Below, one piece after another: positions 54,186 to 63,447 of a stretch of 64,000 bases of DNA. Under the pieces are notes generated by a model that worked only from the letters and a program-made list of their open reading frames with translations, did no database searches and was not told where the DNA came from. The position numbers and the translations under genes are program-made. Source of the DNA: Saccharibacillus sp. O23 (GTDB lineage Bacteria > Bacillota > Bacilli > Paenibacillales > Paenibacillaceae); contig NZ_NJDE01000005.1 in NCBI RefSeq assembly GCF_002205895.1, positions 21,726-85,725 on the forward strand, in the 5' to 3' direction. The stretch's first letter is position 1; each line of letters opens with the position of its first letter.

Positions 54186-54229
54186 CGTTTGTGCAAACGT
54201 TTTAACAAAACCGATTCATCGGCTATGAT
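54186..54229 (+). promoter_or_regulatory. malE promoter region with MalR operator O1
   Basis: TTTGTGCAAACGTTTTAACAA (54188 onward, core AAACGTTT at 54195-54202) overlaps a weak -35 TTTAAC (54201-54206); -10 TATGAT (54224-54229) follows at 17 bp. Repressor binding would cover the promoter. The core also resembles a CcpA cre, but the right half does not fit. Confidence 0.65.
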
Positions 54230-54356
54230 GTGTGAGGATAAAGCGCTTACCCCAAAGCGGATAAGCCTTGAAAATCGGAAAGAAGAAAGCGGTCAGAAGC
54301 GAAAACGTCCAGAAATCCGCGTATATAAGCAAAAAACGGTCATTTGTCGCGCTCTG

Positions 54357-54378
54357 AAAAACAAACGTTTGCACAAAT
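54357..54378. promoter_or_regulatory. MalR operator O2 in the malE leader
   Basis: ACAAACGTTTGCACAAA (54361-54376 and flanks), sharing the core and one arm with O1. Its centre is 168 bp from that of O1, close to 16 helical turns, compatible with repression by looping or a roadblock 100 bp before malE. Confidence 0.7.
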
Positions 54379-54475
54379 TGTGAACGAAGTGGATTCCGTT
54401 CTTCTTTCCAGTCGGGTACGTCGGTGTGGCTGGGCGCTTACGCGCCGAACAACAAACAGGAAGGTGGCAGCAACG

Positions 54476-55807
54476 ATGCGAGGTACGAGAAAATGGGGGT
54501 TTTTGATCGCTGCGCTGATTCTGGCGCTGATGGTAACGGCTTGCGGAGGCGGAGGCGCTTCGACGGCAAACAATTCGGCCGCGACCACGGATAAGCCGGC
54601 CGCGACGGACAGCGGCAAGACGGACGATGCGGCGGCGCAGCCTGCGGAAGACGAAGAACTGCTGCCGGAAGAAGGCGCGACGCTGAAAGTCTGGGACAGC
54701 GGCGACCAGAAAGCCTTTATCGAAGACCGCGCGGCCGCTTTCGAGAAAGAGTTCGGCGTCAAAGTCGAATTCAGCGAAGTCGGCTCGGACAAAGCGATGA
54801 CCCAGATGGTCACCGACGGCCCGGCGGGCGTGGGCGCGGACGTATTCGTCGGCATGCACGACCAAGTCGGACAAGGCCAAGCAGCCGGCATCCTGATGCC
54901 GAACGACTGGTTCGAAGAAGAAACGCGCGCGGACAACAGCGAACTGGCGGTTAACGCGCTGACTTACGACGGCATCTTGTACGGTTATCCGAAATCCGTC
55001 GAGACCACGGCCGTTTTCTACAATAAAGACCTGATCAAAGAAGTGCCTGCGGACTGGGAAGGCGTCAAATCGTTCGCCAAAACGTTCAACGACGCGGCAG
55101 CCAACAAATACGCCATCATGTGGGAAGTGGCGAACGGCTACTACGCCTTCCCGTTCTTCGGCGGTTACGGTTCGTACATCTTCGGCAAAGACGGCACCGA
55201 CCCGACCGATATCGGCCTGAACAACGAGCAGGGCGTAGAAGCAGCGACGTTCCTGCAAGGCCTGCACGACATCCTGCCGCTTAAGACGTCAGACATCAAC
55301 GGCGACATCAAGAAATCGCTGTTCGCCGACAAGAAGCTCGCGATGAACATCAGCGGTCCGTGGGATATCGCTTCGCTCAAAGAATCGACCCCGAACTTGG
55401 CGGTCGGCCTGTATCCGAAACTGCCGAACGGCAAAGACATGACCCCGTTCTCCGGCGTGAAATCTTACTATGTGAGCGCTTATACGAAATATCCAAATGC
55501 AGCCAAGCTGTGGGCACACTTTGCTTCTTCGGCGGAAAGCCAACAGAAGAACTTCGAGATGACCGGCTACCTGCCGTCCAACAAAGAAGCGGCCGAATCC
55601 GACGCGGTCAAAAAAGATCCGCTGTCCGCGATGTTCCTGAAACAGTTCGAGAACTCCGTGCCGATGCCGTCCATCCCGGCGATCGCGCAGTATTGGTCTC
55701 CGATGGAAGCGGCGATCTCCGGCATCTGGAACGATAAACAAGATCCGAAAGCCGCGATGGACAATATGGTCAACCAAATGAAGAGCAATATCACGACCGG
55801 GCAATAA
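54476..55807 (+). CDS. malE: Maltose/maltodextrin-binding lipoprotein
   Basis: 443 residues, MalE-like. Lipobox VTAC is followed by an Ala/Thr/Asp linker to about residue 65. LKVWDSGDQKAFIEDRAAAFEKEFGVKVEFSEV and GYPKSVETTAVFYNKDLIKEVPADWE are typical of maltodextrin-binding proteins, with aromatic residues (WEVANGYYAFPFFGGYG, YWSPMEAAISGIW) that stack on sugar rings. ATG 54476 follows GGAAGGTGG. First gene of the malEFG-amylase operon. Confidence 0.92.
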   Translation: MRGTRKWGFLIAALILALMVTACGGGGASTANNSAATTDKPAATDSGKTDDAAAQPAEDEELLPEEGATLKVWDSGDQKAFIEDRAAAFEKEFGVKVEFSEVGSDKAMTQMVTDGPAGVGADVFVGMHDQVGQGQAAGILMPNDWFEEETRADNSELAVNALTYDGILYGYPKSVETTAVFYNKDLIKEVPADWEGVKSFAKTFNDAAANKYAIMWEVANGYYAFPFFGGYGSYIFGKDGTDPTDIGLNNEQGVEAATFLQGLHDILPLKTSDINGDIKKSLFADKKLAMNISGPWDIASLKESTPNLAVGLYPKLPNGKDMTPFSGVKSYYVSAYTKYPNAAKLWAHFASSAESQQKNFEMTGYLPSNKEAAESDAVKKDPLSAMFLKQFENSVPMPSIPAIAQYWSPMEAAISGIWNDKQDPKAAMDNMVNQMKSNITTGQ

Positions 55808-55833
55808 TTCGACGCATCGCGCCGACCGGCTGA

Positions 55834-55875
55834 AGACCACCGCATGCCCGCTGTAAGCGGAGCGTGCGGTGGTCT
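55834..55875 (+). promoter_or_regulatory. malE-malF intercistronic hairpin
   Basis: AGACCACCGCATGC (55834-55847) pairs with GCGTGCGGTGGTCT (55862-55875), one G-U pair. No T-run follows, so it is more likely an mRNA stabiliser that keeps malE expression high than a terminator. Confidence 0.7.
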
Positions 55876-55909
55876 GCCGGATTTTCGGCGGAGAAAGGAC
55901 GGAGTTCAG

Positions 55910-57271
55910 ATGAATCAATCCAAAAGTGCCGCCCTTCCGCAGCGGACCGACGGCGCGGGAGGCACGCATGCGCGCGCCGCGGCTTGGCTGTCCGTGCTGT
56001 GCATGGGGCTGGGCCAGCTCTACAATCGGCAGATCGTCAAAGGACTGCTGTTCCTGCTGGCGGAAGCGCTCGGCGTTTATTTTATCGTTACCCGTTTGTT
56101 CACGAATCTGATGGGCCTGATCACGCTCGGCGACACGCCGGCGCATCTGGAGAAAGTCGGCCGCTTGTACAAAAACGTGCCGGGCGACCATTCGATTTTT
56201 ATCATGATTTACGGCTTGGTGGCGTTCTTGTTCCTCGCATTGTTCGTGACCTTCTACGTGCTGAACGTACGCGACGCGTACACGGTCGGACGCCTGCGCG
56301 AGCAGGGCAAACCGGCGCCGGACTTCCGCGGCACGCTGCGCTACGCTTCGGACAAAGGCTTCCCGTACGTGCTGCTGTCGCTGCCGACGATCGGGGTGCT
56401 GTTCTTCACGGTGCTGCCGATCCTGTTCATGATCCTGATCGCTTTTACGAACTATGCCGCGCCCGATCATATCCCGCCGAAAAACTTGGTGGACTGGGTC
56501 GGATTCGATACGTTCAAGAACCTGCTGACGCTCAAAGCGTGGAGCCGCACCTTCTTCGGCGTTCTGACTTGGACGATCATCTGGGCGGTGCTGGCGACGA
56601 TCACGACTTATTTCGGCGGCATCTTCGTCGCGCTGTTGATCGAGCAGCAGGGCATCCGCTTCAAGACGTTCTGGCGGACCGTGTTCATCATTCCTTACGC
56701 GATCCCGCAGTTCATCTCGCTGCTCGTCATGAAGAACCTGCTCAACGACCAGTTCGGCCCGATCAACCAATACTTGCGCTGGATGGGGCTGGGCGGCCTG
56801 CCGTGGCTGAACGATCCGTTCTGGGCCAAAGTCACCGTGCTCATGGTCAATATGTGGATCGGGATTCCGGTCTCGATGATCCTCGTGCTCGGCGTGCTGA
56901 CTTCGATCCCGCGCGATCTGTACGAAGCGGCCGATATCGACGGCGCCAGTTCGTTCCACAAATTCCGCTCGATCACGCTGCCGTTCGTGCTGTTCCAGAC
57001 GACGCCGGTCCTGATCATGCAGTTCGCGGGCAACATCAACAACTTCAACGTGATCTACCTGCTGACGGGCGGGCAGCCGGCCAACGGCGAATATTCGTTT
57101 GCGGGCAGCACCGATCTCCTCGTCACGTGGCTGTACAAATTGACGCTCGACAACCAGCGCTACAACTTCGCGTCGGCCGTCGGCATCATCATATTCATCA
57201 TTATCGCCTCGTTCTCGATCTATAACTACCGGAAGAGCCGGTCGTTCAAAGAGGAGGATATGATCCAATGA
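55910..57271 (+). CDS. malF: Maltose/maltodextrin ABC permease MalF
   Basis: 453 residues with eight or so TM segments, including the additional N-terminal segments typical of MalF. The EAA loop is EAADIDGASSFHKFRSITLP. FAGSTDLLVTWLYKLTLDNQRYNFASAVG is a well-conserved MalF region. ATG 55910 follows AAAGGACGGAG. It ends in a 4-bp overlap with malG. No ATPase gene is present, so the complex presumably uses a shared MsmX-type ATPase. Confidence 0.92.
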   Translation: MNQSKSAALPQRTDGAGGTHARAAAWLSVLCMGLGQLYNRQIVKGLLFLLAEALGVYFIVTRLFTNLMGLITLGDTPAHLEKVGRLYKNVPGDHSIFIMIYGLVAFLFLALFVTFYVLNVRDAYTVGRLREQGKPAPDFRGTLRYASDKGFPYVLLSLPTIGVLFFTVLPILFMILIAFTNYAAPDHIPPKNLVDWVGFDTFKNLLTLKAWSRTFFGVLTWTIIWAVLATITTYFGGIFVALLIEQQGIRFKTFWRTVFIIPYAIPQFISLLVMKNLLNDQFGPINQYLRWMGLGGLPWLNDPFWAKVTVLMVNMWIGIPVSMILVLGVLTSIPRDLYEAADIDGASSFHKFRSITLPFVLFQTTPVLIMQFAGNINNFNVIYLLTGGQPANGEYSFAGSTDLLVTWLYKLTLDNQRYNFASAVGIIIFIIIASFSIYNYRKSRSFKEEDMIQ

Positions 57272-58110
57272 AGAGCAAGAAAAAAGTCAAACTTACGCTC
57301 AGTTATATCCTGCTCGGGCTGATCGCGATCGCGTCCGTTTACCCGGCGATCTGGATCGTGATGTCGTCGCTCAAAGTCGGCGATTCGCTGTACAGCGAGA
57401 CCTTCGTTCCGCGCCAACTGACGCTCGATCATTATCGGGATTTGTTCGTCCAGCATTCCGACAAAGACCTGCCGTATCTCAAATGGTATTGGAACACGCT
57501 GAAGATCGCCGTCACCAGCATGGTGCTCGGCACGATCATTCAGGTATTGACGGCGTACGCCATGTCGCGTTTCCGGTTCAAAGGACGCCAGACCGCCATG
57601 ACCACCGTGCTGATCCTCGGCATGTTCCCGGGCTTCATGAGCATGATCGCGATCTACCTGATGCTGCTTCAGCTCAACCTGCTCGATTCCCCGTGGGCGC
57701 TCGTGCTCGTGTATACGGCGGGAGCCGCGCTCGGCATGTTCGTGGCGAAAGGCTTCTTCGACACCATTCCGCGGGCGCTGGAAGAATCGGCGCTGCTCGA
57801 CGGGGCGGGGCATTGGAAGATCTTTACCTCGATCATCCTGCCGCTGTCGCGCCCGATTATCACGTATATCGCGTTGACGACTTTTACCGGCGCGTGGGTC
57901 GACTTTATCTTCGCCCGTCTGATCCTGCGTTCGCGCGAGAACTGGACGCTGGCGGTCGGACTGTACGAGATGGTCAACACGTATTCGAGCACGGAATTCA
58001 CCTTGTTCGCGGCCGGTTCGGTGCTGGTGGCGATTCCGATCGCGATCCTGTACATGTTCTTGCAGCGTTTCTTGGTGCAAGGACTGACGGCCGGAGCGAC
58101 GAAGGGATGA
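57268..58110 (+). CDS. malG: Maltose/maltodextrin ABC permease MalG
   Basis: 280 residues, six TM segments, with EAA loop EESALLDGAGHWKIFTSIILP and C-terminus RFLVQGLTAGATKG typical of MalG. It overlaps malF and the amylase gene by four bases each, so the three proteins are probably translated in a coupled way. Confidence 0.93.
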   Translation: MKSKKKVKLTLSYILLGLIAIASVYPAIWIVMSSLKVGDSLYSETFVPRQLTLDHYRDLFVQHSDKDLPYLKWYWNTLKIAVTSMVLGTIIQVLTAYAMSRFRFKGRQTAMTTVLILGMFPGFMSMIAIYLMLLQLNLLDSPWALVLVYTAGAALGMFVAKGFFDTIPRALEESALLDGAGHWKIFTSIILPLSRPIITYIALTTFTGAWVDFIFARLILRSRENWTLAVGLYEMVNTYSSTEFTLFAAGSVLVAIPIAILYMFLQRFLVQGLTAGATKG

Positions 58111-60137
58111 GCAGGGACCTCGGAATTCGATTTTCGGGGAAAAAGGAAGACGGGGAAGGGACGGCGGCGTTCGGTCGGCAAGCGGTGCGTAGGTATCGCG
58201 CGGCTGACGCCGAGCTGACTGCGGCGCTTGAGATGACCGATCGGGAAGAAGCGCAGAGTTCGCTTCGAACGGCCGGGCGAACCGCGCTGACCGAAGCGGC
58301 CGCGCCGATCGGCTCGCGTTGGACGGTCGGCCGGAAAGCGACGCGCCGTTCCCTGCCTCTGCTTGCTTCCGCGCTGCTGCTGACCGCGCTGGTCTCCGGC
58401 TGTTCGGACGGCGGCACGGCCGATCCGGCTTCCGCGCCTTCGGGTGCGGAGACCAGCAAAGACGCTGCCAAAGTACCCGGCGAGTCGGGCAAGGATGCGG
58501 ATTCGGCTAGTGCCGGCAAGCAGGGCGAGACTTCGGAAAACGGAAAAGCGGCGGCAGACGCTCAAGCCGCCGCCGACAAGCTCGACGAGCAGCCCGGCAC
58601 CGTCTATTACGAAGTGTTCGTCCGTTCGTTCTACGATTCGAACGGCGACGGCATCGGCGACTTGAAAGGACTGACCGAGAAACTGGATTACCTCAACGAC
58701 GGCGATCCGTCGACGACCGACGATCTGGGCGTCGGCGGCATCTGGCTGATGCCGATTCTGGAATCGCCGAGCTATCACGGCTACGACGTGACGGATTACG
58801 ACCGCGTGAATCCGGATTACGGCACGGAAGAAGACCTGCGCCGTCTGATCGAAGAAGCGCATAAACGCGGGATCAAGGTCATTATGGATCTGGTCGTCAA
58901 TCATACCGGCAAAGACCATCCGTGGTTCGAAGATTCGGCTTCCGGCCGAGAAGCGAAGCATCGGGACTGGTACGTCTGGGCTGAAGATCAAGGCAAGCAG
59001 CCGGTCGGTCAGAGCGCCGCGGGCAGCGGCAATCCGTGGCATCCGGCCGGAAGCGGCCATTATATGGGCACGTTCTGGGACGGCATGCCGGACCTGAACT
59101 TCGACAACCCCGAAGTTCGCAAGGAAATGATCCGCGTCGGGCAGCATTGGCTCGGTCTGGGTCTGGACGGCTACCGGCTGGACGCCGCCAAGCATATCTA
59201 CGAAGATTCGACGTCCGACCGCAGCCCGGCGACGACGGAGAAGAACGTGGCTTGGTGGCAGGAGTTCCGAGCGGCCATGCAGGAGAAAAATCCCGACGTC
59301 TATCTCGTCGGCGAGATCTGGGAGAATTCCCCGGCGGCCGTCGCGCCGTACCTGAACCAAGCGTTCGATTCAGGCTTCGATTTCGGCTTGGCCGAAGGGC
59401 TGGTCGGCGCGGTCAAGAACGGCCGCGCGGGCAGCGCCGTCTCGCGCCTGCCGGACTATTACCGGCTGTTCGGCGAAGCGTCGGGCGGCAGCTTCGTCGA
59501 CGCCGCGTTCCTGACCAATCACGATCAGGACCGCGTCATGACGCAGCTCGGCGGCGACGTTAACAAGATGAAAGTCGCGGCTGCCCTGCTGCTGACGCTG
59601 CCGGGCAATCCTTTCATCTATTACGGCGAAGAGATCGGCATGCTCGGCGCGAAGCCCGACGAGCAGATCCGCGAGCCGATGCTCTGGGCCGCATCCGGCA
59701 AAGACAAAGGCCAGACGAGCTGGGAACCGCTCGTCGCCAATGCGCCCGGCGCGTCCGCTGCGCCTGCAATGTCCGAAGGCGCGGCGGCCGACGTCGCCGC
59801 CCAGACCGGCGAAGCGGATTCGCTGCTGTCGCGCTACCGGACGCTGATCCGCTGGCGCGAAGAACTGCCCGCGCTGCGTGACGGCGCGATCGAATCGTAC
59901 GATCCCGGCGACGACCGCGCGGTCGCTTTCGTCCGCGAAGCCTCCGGGCAGCGCCTGCTGGTGCTGCACAATCTCTCGGGCGAAGCGCTGGAGCTGGACC
60001 TGCAAGCTTCCGCCGCCGCGGAAGCCGCGCCGGAATTCGGCCGGATCGTGCGCAGCACCGATCCGGCGGCCTCGCAAAGCGGCGCGGGCGGGAAGCTGAC
60101 GCTCGCGCCGTACGCCAGCGCCGTGCTCGGCCCGTAA
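58107..60137 (+). CDS. Cell-surface lipoprotein alpha-amylase/neopullulanase-type GH13 enzyme
   Basis: 676 residues from ATG 58107 (4-bp overlap with malG). It carries the four GH13 regions: DLVVNH (about 260), GYRLDAAKH with nucleophile Asp359, VGEIWE with acid Glu403, and NHDQDR with Asp473. A C-terminal beta domain follows. A signal sequence SLPLLASALLLTALVSGC ends in a lipobox (Cys99), so the enzyme is tethered outside the membrane and can feed maltodextrins to MalE. The 75-residue stretch before the signal is unusual for a lipoprotein; ATG 58233 would shorten it but has no better ribosome binding site. The linker after the Cys is Ala/Asp/Lys-rich. Confidence 0.9.
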   Translation: MSRDLGIRFSGKKEDGEGTAAFGRQAVRRYRAADAELTAALEMTDREEAQSSLRTAGRTALTEAAAPIGSRWTVGRKATRRSLPLLASALLLTALVSGCSDGGTADPASAPSGAETSKDAAKVPGESGKDADSASAGKQGETSENGKAAADAQAAADKLDEQPGTVYYEVFVRSFYDSNGDGIGDLKGLTEKLDYLNDGDPSTTDDLGVGGIWLMPILESPSYHGYDVTDYDRVNPDYGTEEDLRRLIEEAHKRGIKVIMDLVVNHTGKDHPWFEDSASGREAKHRDWYVWAEDQGKQPVGQSAAGSGNPWHPAGSGHYMGTFWDGMPDLNFDNPEVRKEMIRVGQHWLGLGLDGYRLDAAKHIYEDSTSDRSPATTEKNVAWWQEFRAAMQEKNPDVYLVGEIWENSPAAVAPYLNQAFDSGFDFGLAEGLVGAVKNGRAGSAVSRLPDYYRLFGEASGGSFVDAAFLTNHDQDRVMTQLGGDVNKMKVAAALLLTLPGNPFIYYGEEIGMLGAKPDEQIREPMLWAASGKDKGQTSWEPLVANAPGASAAPAMSEGAAADVAAQTGEADSLLSRYRTLIRWREELPALRDGAIESYDPGDDRAVAFVREASGQRLLVLHNLSGEALELDLQASAAAEAAPEFGRIVRSTDPAASQSGAGGKLTLAPYASAVLGP

Positions 60138-60503
60138 ACCCGGCCGGGACTTCCGACCGTCCCGGCCTACCCAAGCCCCGCGCGGCGCGACCGTCCCCCC
60201 CGGTCTCGCCGCCTCCGGGCTTAGATCTTGCCAATCAGCGTTTTGACAGCCGAACGCGGTCGGTACTTCCGAGCCTGCTCCCGGCCGCGCCGCTTGCCGC
60301 TTCGCCGATCTCCCGACTCGGCTTTGTGCGAGTCCGCATCCGGCCTTATCGCGATGTTATCGCTTCGACAATTTGCGAGTTCGCGCCTGCCCCGGCCGCG
60401 TCCGCCCGTTGCCCAGCTCGCGCTTTTTCCTGCGAGCCGGCCGTACCGGCTCCGCGTCGTCCGCGGCCTGCCGCAAGATTTCGCGCTTTCGCGGCATAAC
60501 GAG
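60138..60503. other. Intergenic, GC-rich
   Basis: No gene supported; sequence is rich in GCC/CGG and includes GGGACTTCCGACCGTCCC, a possible weak terminator for the amylase operon (60147-60164). Confidence 0.35.
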
Positions 60504-60549
60504 AAACAGCCTGCATCTTCGACCCCCGAGGGCCGGATGCAGGCTGTTT
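60504..60549. terminator. Bidirectional terminator between amylase and GGDEF genes
   Basis: Perfect 14-bp stem AAACAGCCTGCATC (60504-60517) / GATGCAGGCTGTTT (60536-60549) with an 18-nt loop. The T-runs are only three long on either side. Confidence 0.7.
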
Positions 60550-60639
60550 GCGCGTTCCAATCGAAAAAACCAAGCGTTTTGTTACTCGGGAGTAACCTCG
60601 CCCGCGTGCGCGAACGCTTAATTCAGAAACAATTCGGGC

Positions 60640-62097
60640 TCATGAGACGGGACGTCGGGGACGCCCCGATCTGGCGAATACGTAACGATTGCGGCCTTGG
60701 GCCTTCGCCTTATAGAGTGCTTCGTCCGCGCGGCCGATCAGGTCGTGCGCGGTCGACTTTTCGCCCGGATGCAGCGTGCAGCCGCCGATGCTGATGGTGA
60801 TCTGATCGGAAACGGCCGAATAACCGTGCGCGATGCCGAGAGAACGGACGCATTCGATCATCAGTTCGGCGATCTGCTCCGCTTCCTGCTCGCTGTGTCC
60901 GGGCAGAATGATCGCGAATTCTTCGCCGCCGTAACGGGCCGTGAAGCCGAAATGGGCCAGCGCTTCGGATTCGAGCCGTGGCGCGACGCTGCGCAGCACC
61001 ATGTCTCCGCCGAGATGGCCGTAGTTGTCGTTGTACGCTTTGAAGAAGTCGATGTCGATCATGAGCAGCGACAGATGTTCTTTGGTCCGCTGCGGCGCGT
61101 TCAACTCCTGCCGAAGCACGTCGTCGAACTTGCGGCGGTTGGCGATCTTGGTCAGGCTGTCGACGCCGGCCAATTCTTTGAGCTGCTCGTTGGCTTCTTC
61201 CAGCGCGCGCTGCGAGTCTTCCAACAGTTCGTGCTGACGGCTGAGCCGGACGAACAATTTGTTGACTTCGCTGATGATCGCCATCACCACGGCCGTCGAA
61301 GCGACCAGCGAATCGACGCGGGAGACGTACCAGCCCAGCGTGTACCGGTGTCCCGCCGTCAAGCTGAGCGCGATGCCGAGCATGAACGCGAACGAAGCGA
61401 CGCTCAGCCAGACTTCGACGACGCTGCGCTTTTTATACGGGAACAGAGACAGCAGGAACGCCGCCGCGTTAAGTCCCAGAATGGCCGGCCCGATCCCCGA
61501 AGTCAGAACTCGTCCGTAATCGCCGTTCACGATCAGGGTCGGCAGGAAGCGGTCCGAAGCGGCGAACAGGAGCAGGGACACGGCCGCGAGCAGCACGGAA
61601 CCGGTCGCGACGCTTAGATAGACCGGCAGACGTTCCAGCGAGATCCGCTTCGTTTTGAAACGGATCGAAGCGTAGAAGCAGAGCAGGCCGATCGGAAAAG
61701 AAGCGTGCCAGAAACACCAGATCCATACCGCCGTTTGCGATCCGGGCGCGAACGGTCCCGAAGCGGGCAGCATGTCCGTCAGAGCGAGCAAATAAAATAA
61801 ACTGAGCAGGCCGGTGAACAAAAAGGTACAAGCCAGCAGAAGGAGAGGGAGAATGCGCGAAGCCCGAAACTGACTGAACAGAATGAATGCGGTGATGGCG
61901 CTGCCCATGACTCCCCAAGCGCTGATCACCGGAAAAAAGACGGCAAGGCCGGGAAGCTCCGTCCGCGCGAAAAATAACGCTCCGAACGTAAAGCAAGCCA
62001 GAAAAAGCGACAAGGCGAATGCCACGCGCCGTTGGCGCGGACTCACATGGAACAGCTGATCTTGCAAGTCGTCGTCGTTATAGAAGAGAATGTTCAA
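60640..62097 (-). CDS. Membrane diguanylate cyclase (MASE4-like sensor + GGDEF)
   Basis: 485 residues. Around eight TM segments (about 25-275) resemble the MASE4 sensor. A coiled coil (LSRQHELLEDSQRALEEANEQLKELAG) and a GGDEF domain follow, with DSLTKIANRR, DIDFFKAYNDNYGHLGGD and the active site RYGGEEF. It should make cyclic-di-GMP. No RxxD inhibitory site is seen five residues before GGEEF, so product inhibition may be absent. The start is TTG 62097, six bases after AAAGGAAGG; upstream in-frame codons lack a site. Its likely partner enzyme in this window is the EAL protein at 22103. Confidence 0.88.
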   Translation of the reverse strand: MNILFYNDDDLQDQLFHVSPRQRRVAFALSLFLACFTFGALFFARTELPGLAVFFPVISAWGVMGSAITAFILFSQFRASRILPLLLLACTFLFTGLLSLFYLLALTDMLPASGPFAPGSQTAVWIWCFWHASFPIGLLCFYASIRFKTKRISLERLPVYLSVATGSVLLAAVSLLLFAASDRFLPTLIVNGDYGRVLTSGIGPAILGLNAAAFLLSLFPYKKRSVVEVWLSVASFAFMLGIALSLTAGHRYTLGWYVSRVDSLVASTAVVMAIISEVNKLFVRLSRQHELLEDSQRALEEANEQLKELAGVDSLTKIANRRKFDDVLRQELNAPQRTKEHLSLLMIDIDFFKAYNDNYGHLGGDMVLRSVAPRLESEALAHFGFTARYGGEEFAIILPGHSEQEAEQIAELMIECVRSLGIAHGYSAVSDQITISIGGCTLHPGEKSTAHDLIGRADEALYKAKAQGRNRYVFARSGRPRRPVS

Positions 62098-62321
62098 GAA
62101 AAGCCTTCCTTTCCCCGGAATAACCCGCATCGGCCGGTTGAAAACGGCGTTTGCGCATACAAGTCCCGATGATGTAACGTTATGGGATTTTTTAAGCGAA
62201 ATCAATAAGAAAAAGGGACGAAAAACATAAAATTCGCAGAAATAGATGTAAAAAAATGTAGGAAGCATGGATATCGTTTACAGTTATGTCGAAGGTGCCG
62301 GTCATACCTCGAGCGCAGACG

Positions 62322-62359
62322 AAAAAGCAGGCGTTCGCTTTTGCGAATGCCTGCTTTTT
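62322..62359. terminator. Bidirectional terminator after murQ
   Basis: 17-bp stem (62322-62338 / 62343-62359) of AAAAAGCAGGC...GCCTGCTTTTT with one G-T pair and a 4-nt loop; U-runs on both strands. Confidence 0.9.
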
Positions 62360-62443
62360 GATCCGAAAAAAGGATGCGAACCGCTTCGGGCGCTTTCCGG
62401 CCGGAAAGCGGCTGCCGCCGCGTGCCCGTGCCCGCTGCGCTCG

Positions 62444-63352
62444 TCAGACGGAAGACGCGCGAACCGCTTCATGGACGAATCCGCGAGCCGCTTCGAGCCG
62501 TATGCGCGCTTCGTCCGCTCCGATGCCCGCTTCCAGCATCACGATCGCCGTCTTGACTTGGCCGCCCGCTTCGGCGAAGACCCGCTCGATCGTGGCCTCG
62601 TCCGCCCCGGTCGCCAGTCCCACGATCCGTTTGGCGCGAAACACCAGCTTTTCGTTGGACGGGTTCAGGTCGACCATCAGATTGCGGTAGACTTTGCCGC
62701 TGCGGATCATGGCGGTGGTGGTCAGCATGTTCAGGATAAGTTTCTGCGACGTGCCGGCTTTCATCCGCGTGGAGCCCATGACCACTTCCGGCCCCATGAC
62801 CGCTTCGATGACGGGTACGCCGAGCTGCGCCATCGGCGTGCCGGCGTTGTTGCACAATCCGAAGACGGCCGCGCCGCGACGGATCGCCTGTTTCATCGCG
62901 CCCAGCACGTAAGGGGTGCGCCCGCTCGCGGCGATGCCGAGGACCACGTCCAGCTCGCCGATCTCCAGTTGGTCGATGTCCGAAGCGCCGAGCGCTTCGC
63001 TGTCTTCCGCGCCTTCGACCGGGTCTTTGATCGCTTTGAATCCGCCGGCGATCAGGCCTTGCACCATCTCCGGCGGCGTGCCGTACGTCGGCGGGCATTC
63101 GGAAGCGTCCAGAATCCCGATGCGGCCGCTCGTGCCGGCTCCCGCGTACAGCAGGCGTCCGCCTTTTCCGAACGCTTCGACCACCCGGTCGGCCGCCGCC
63201 GCGATCTGCGGAATCAGCGGACGGAGGCGTTCGGCGATCAGGCGGTCTTCGTCGTTGATCAGCGTCATGATCGACGCGGAATCCAATTGATCGATATCGG
63301 ACGTTTTCGGATTCGGCTGCTCGGTAGTCAAGCTTCCCAGTAGATGTTCCAT
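62444..63352 (-). CDS. murQ: N-acetylmuramic acid 6-phosphate etherase
   Basis: 302 residues. It cleaves the lactyl ether of MurNAc-6-phosphate to GlcNAc-6-phosphate and lactate during cell-wall recycling. The SIS fold motifs are AGAGTSGRIGILDASECPPTYG (substrate loop with catalytic Glu) and GIAASGRTPYV, and GSTRMKAGTSQKLILNMLTT. Length is normal. ATG 63352 follows AGAGGAG. Downstream of a murK-like kinase gene on the same strand. Confidence 0.95.
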   Translation of the reverse strand: MEHLLGSLTTEQPNPKTSDIDQLDSASIMTLINDEDRLIAERLRPLIPQIAAAADRVVEAFGKGGRLLYAGAGTSGRIGILDASECPPTYGTPPEMVQGLIAGGFKAIKDPVEGAEDSEALGASDIDQLEIGELDVVLGIAASGRTPYVLGAMKQAIRRGAAVFGLCNNAGTPMAQLGVPVIEAVMGPEVVMGSTRMKAGTSQKLILNMLTTTAMIRSGKVYRNLMVDLNPSNEKLVFRAKRIVGLATGADEATIERVFAEAGGQVKTAIVMLEAGIGADEARIRLEAARGFVHEAVRASSV

Positions 63353-63447
63353 AGCGTTCAGTCTCCTCTGCCGTATAGGATGGGCCGCAAGCGGCCTGCT
63401 CCAGCCGTAATCGGTATCTTGTCGTCGTGTGATAAAATCGCGCTTCG

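Noticed and set aside
54186..54210. CcpA cre site before malE
   Set aside because: Left half fits, but the required right-half CA is missing; LacI-type operator shared with two other sites fits better.
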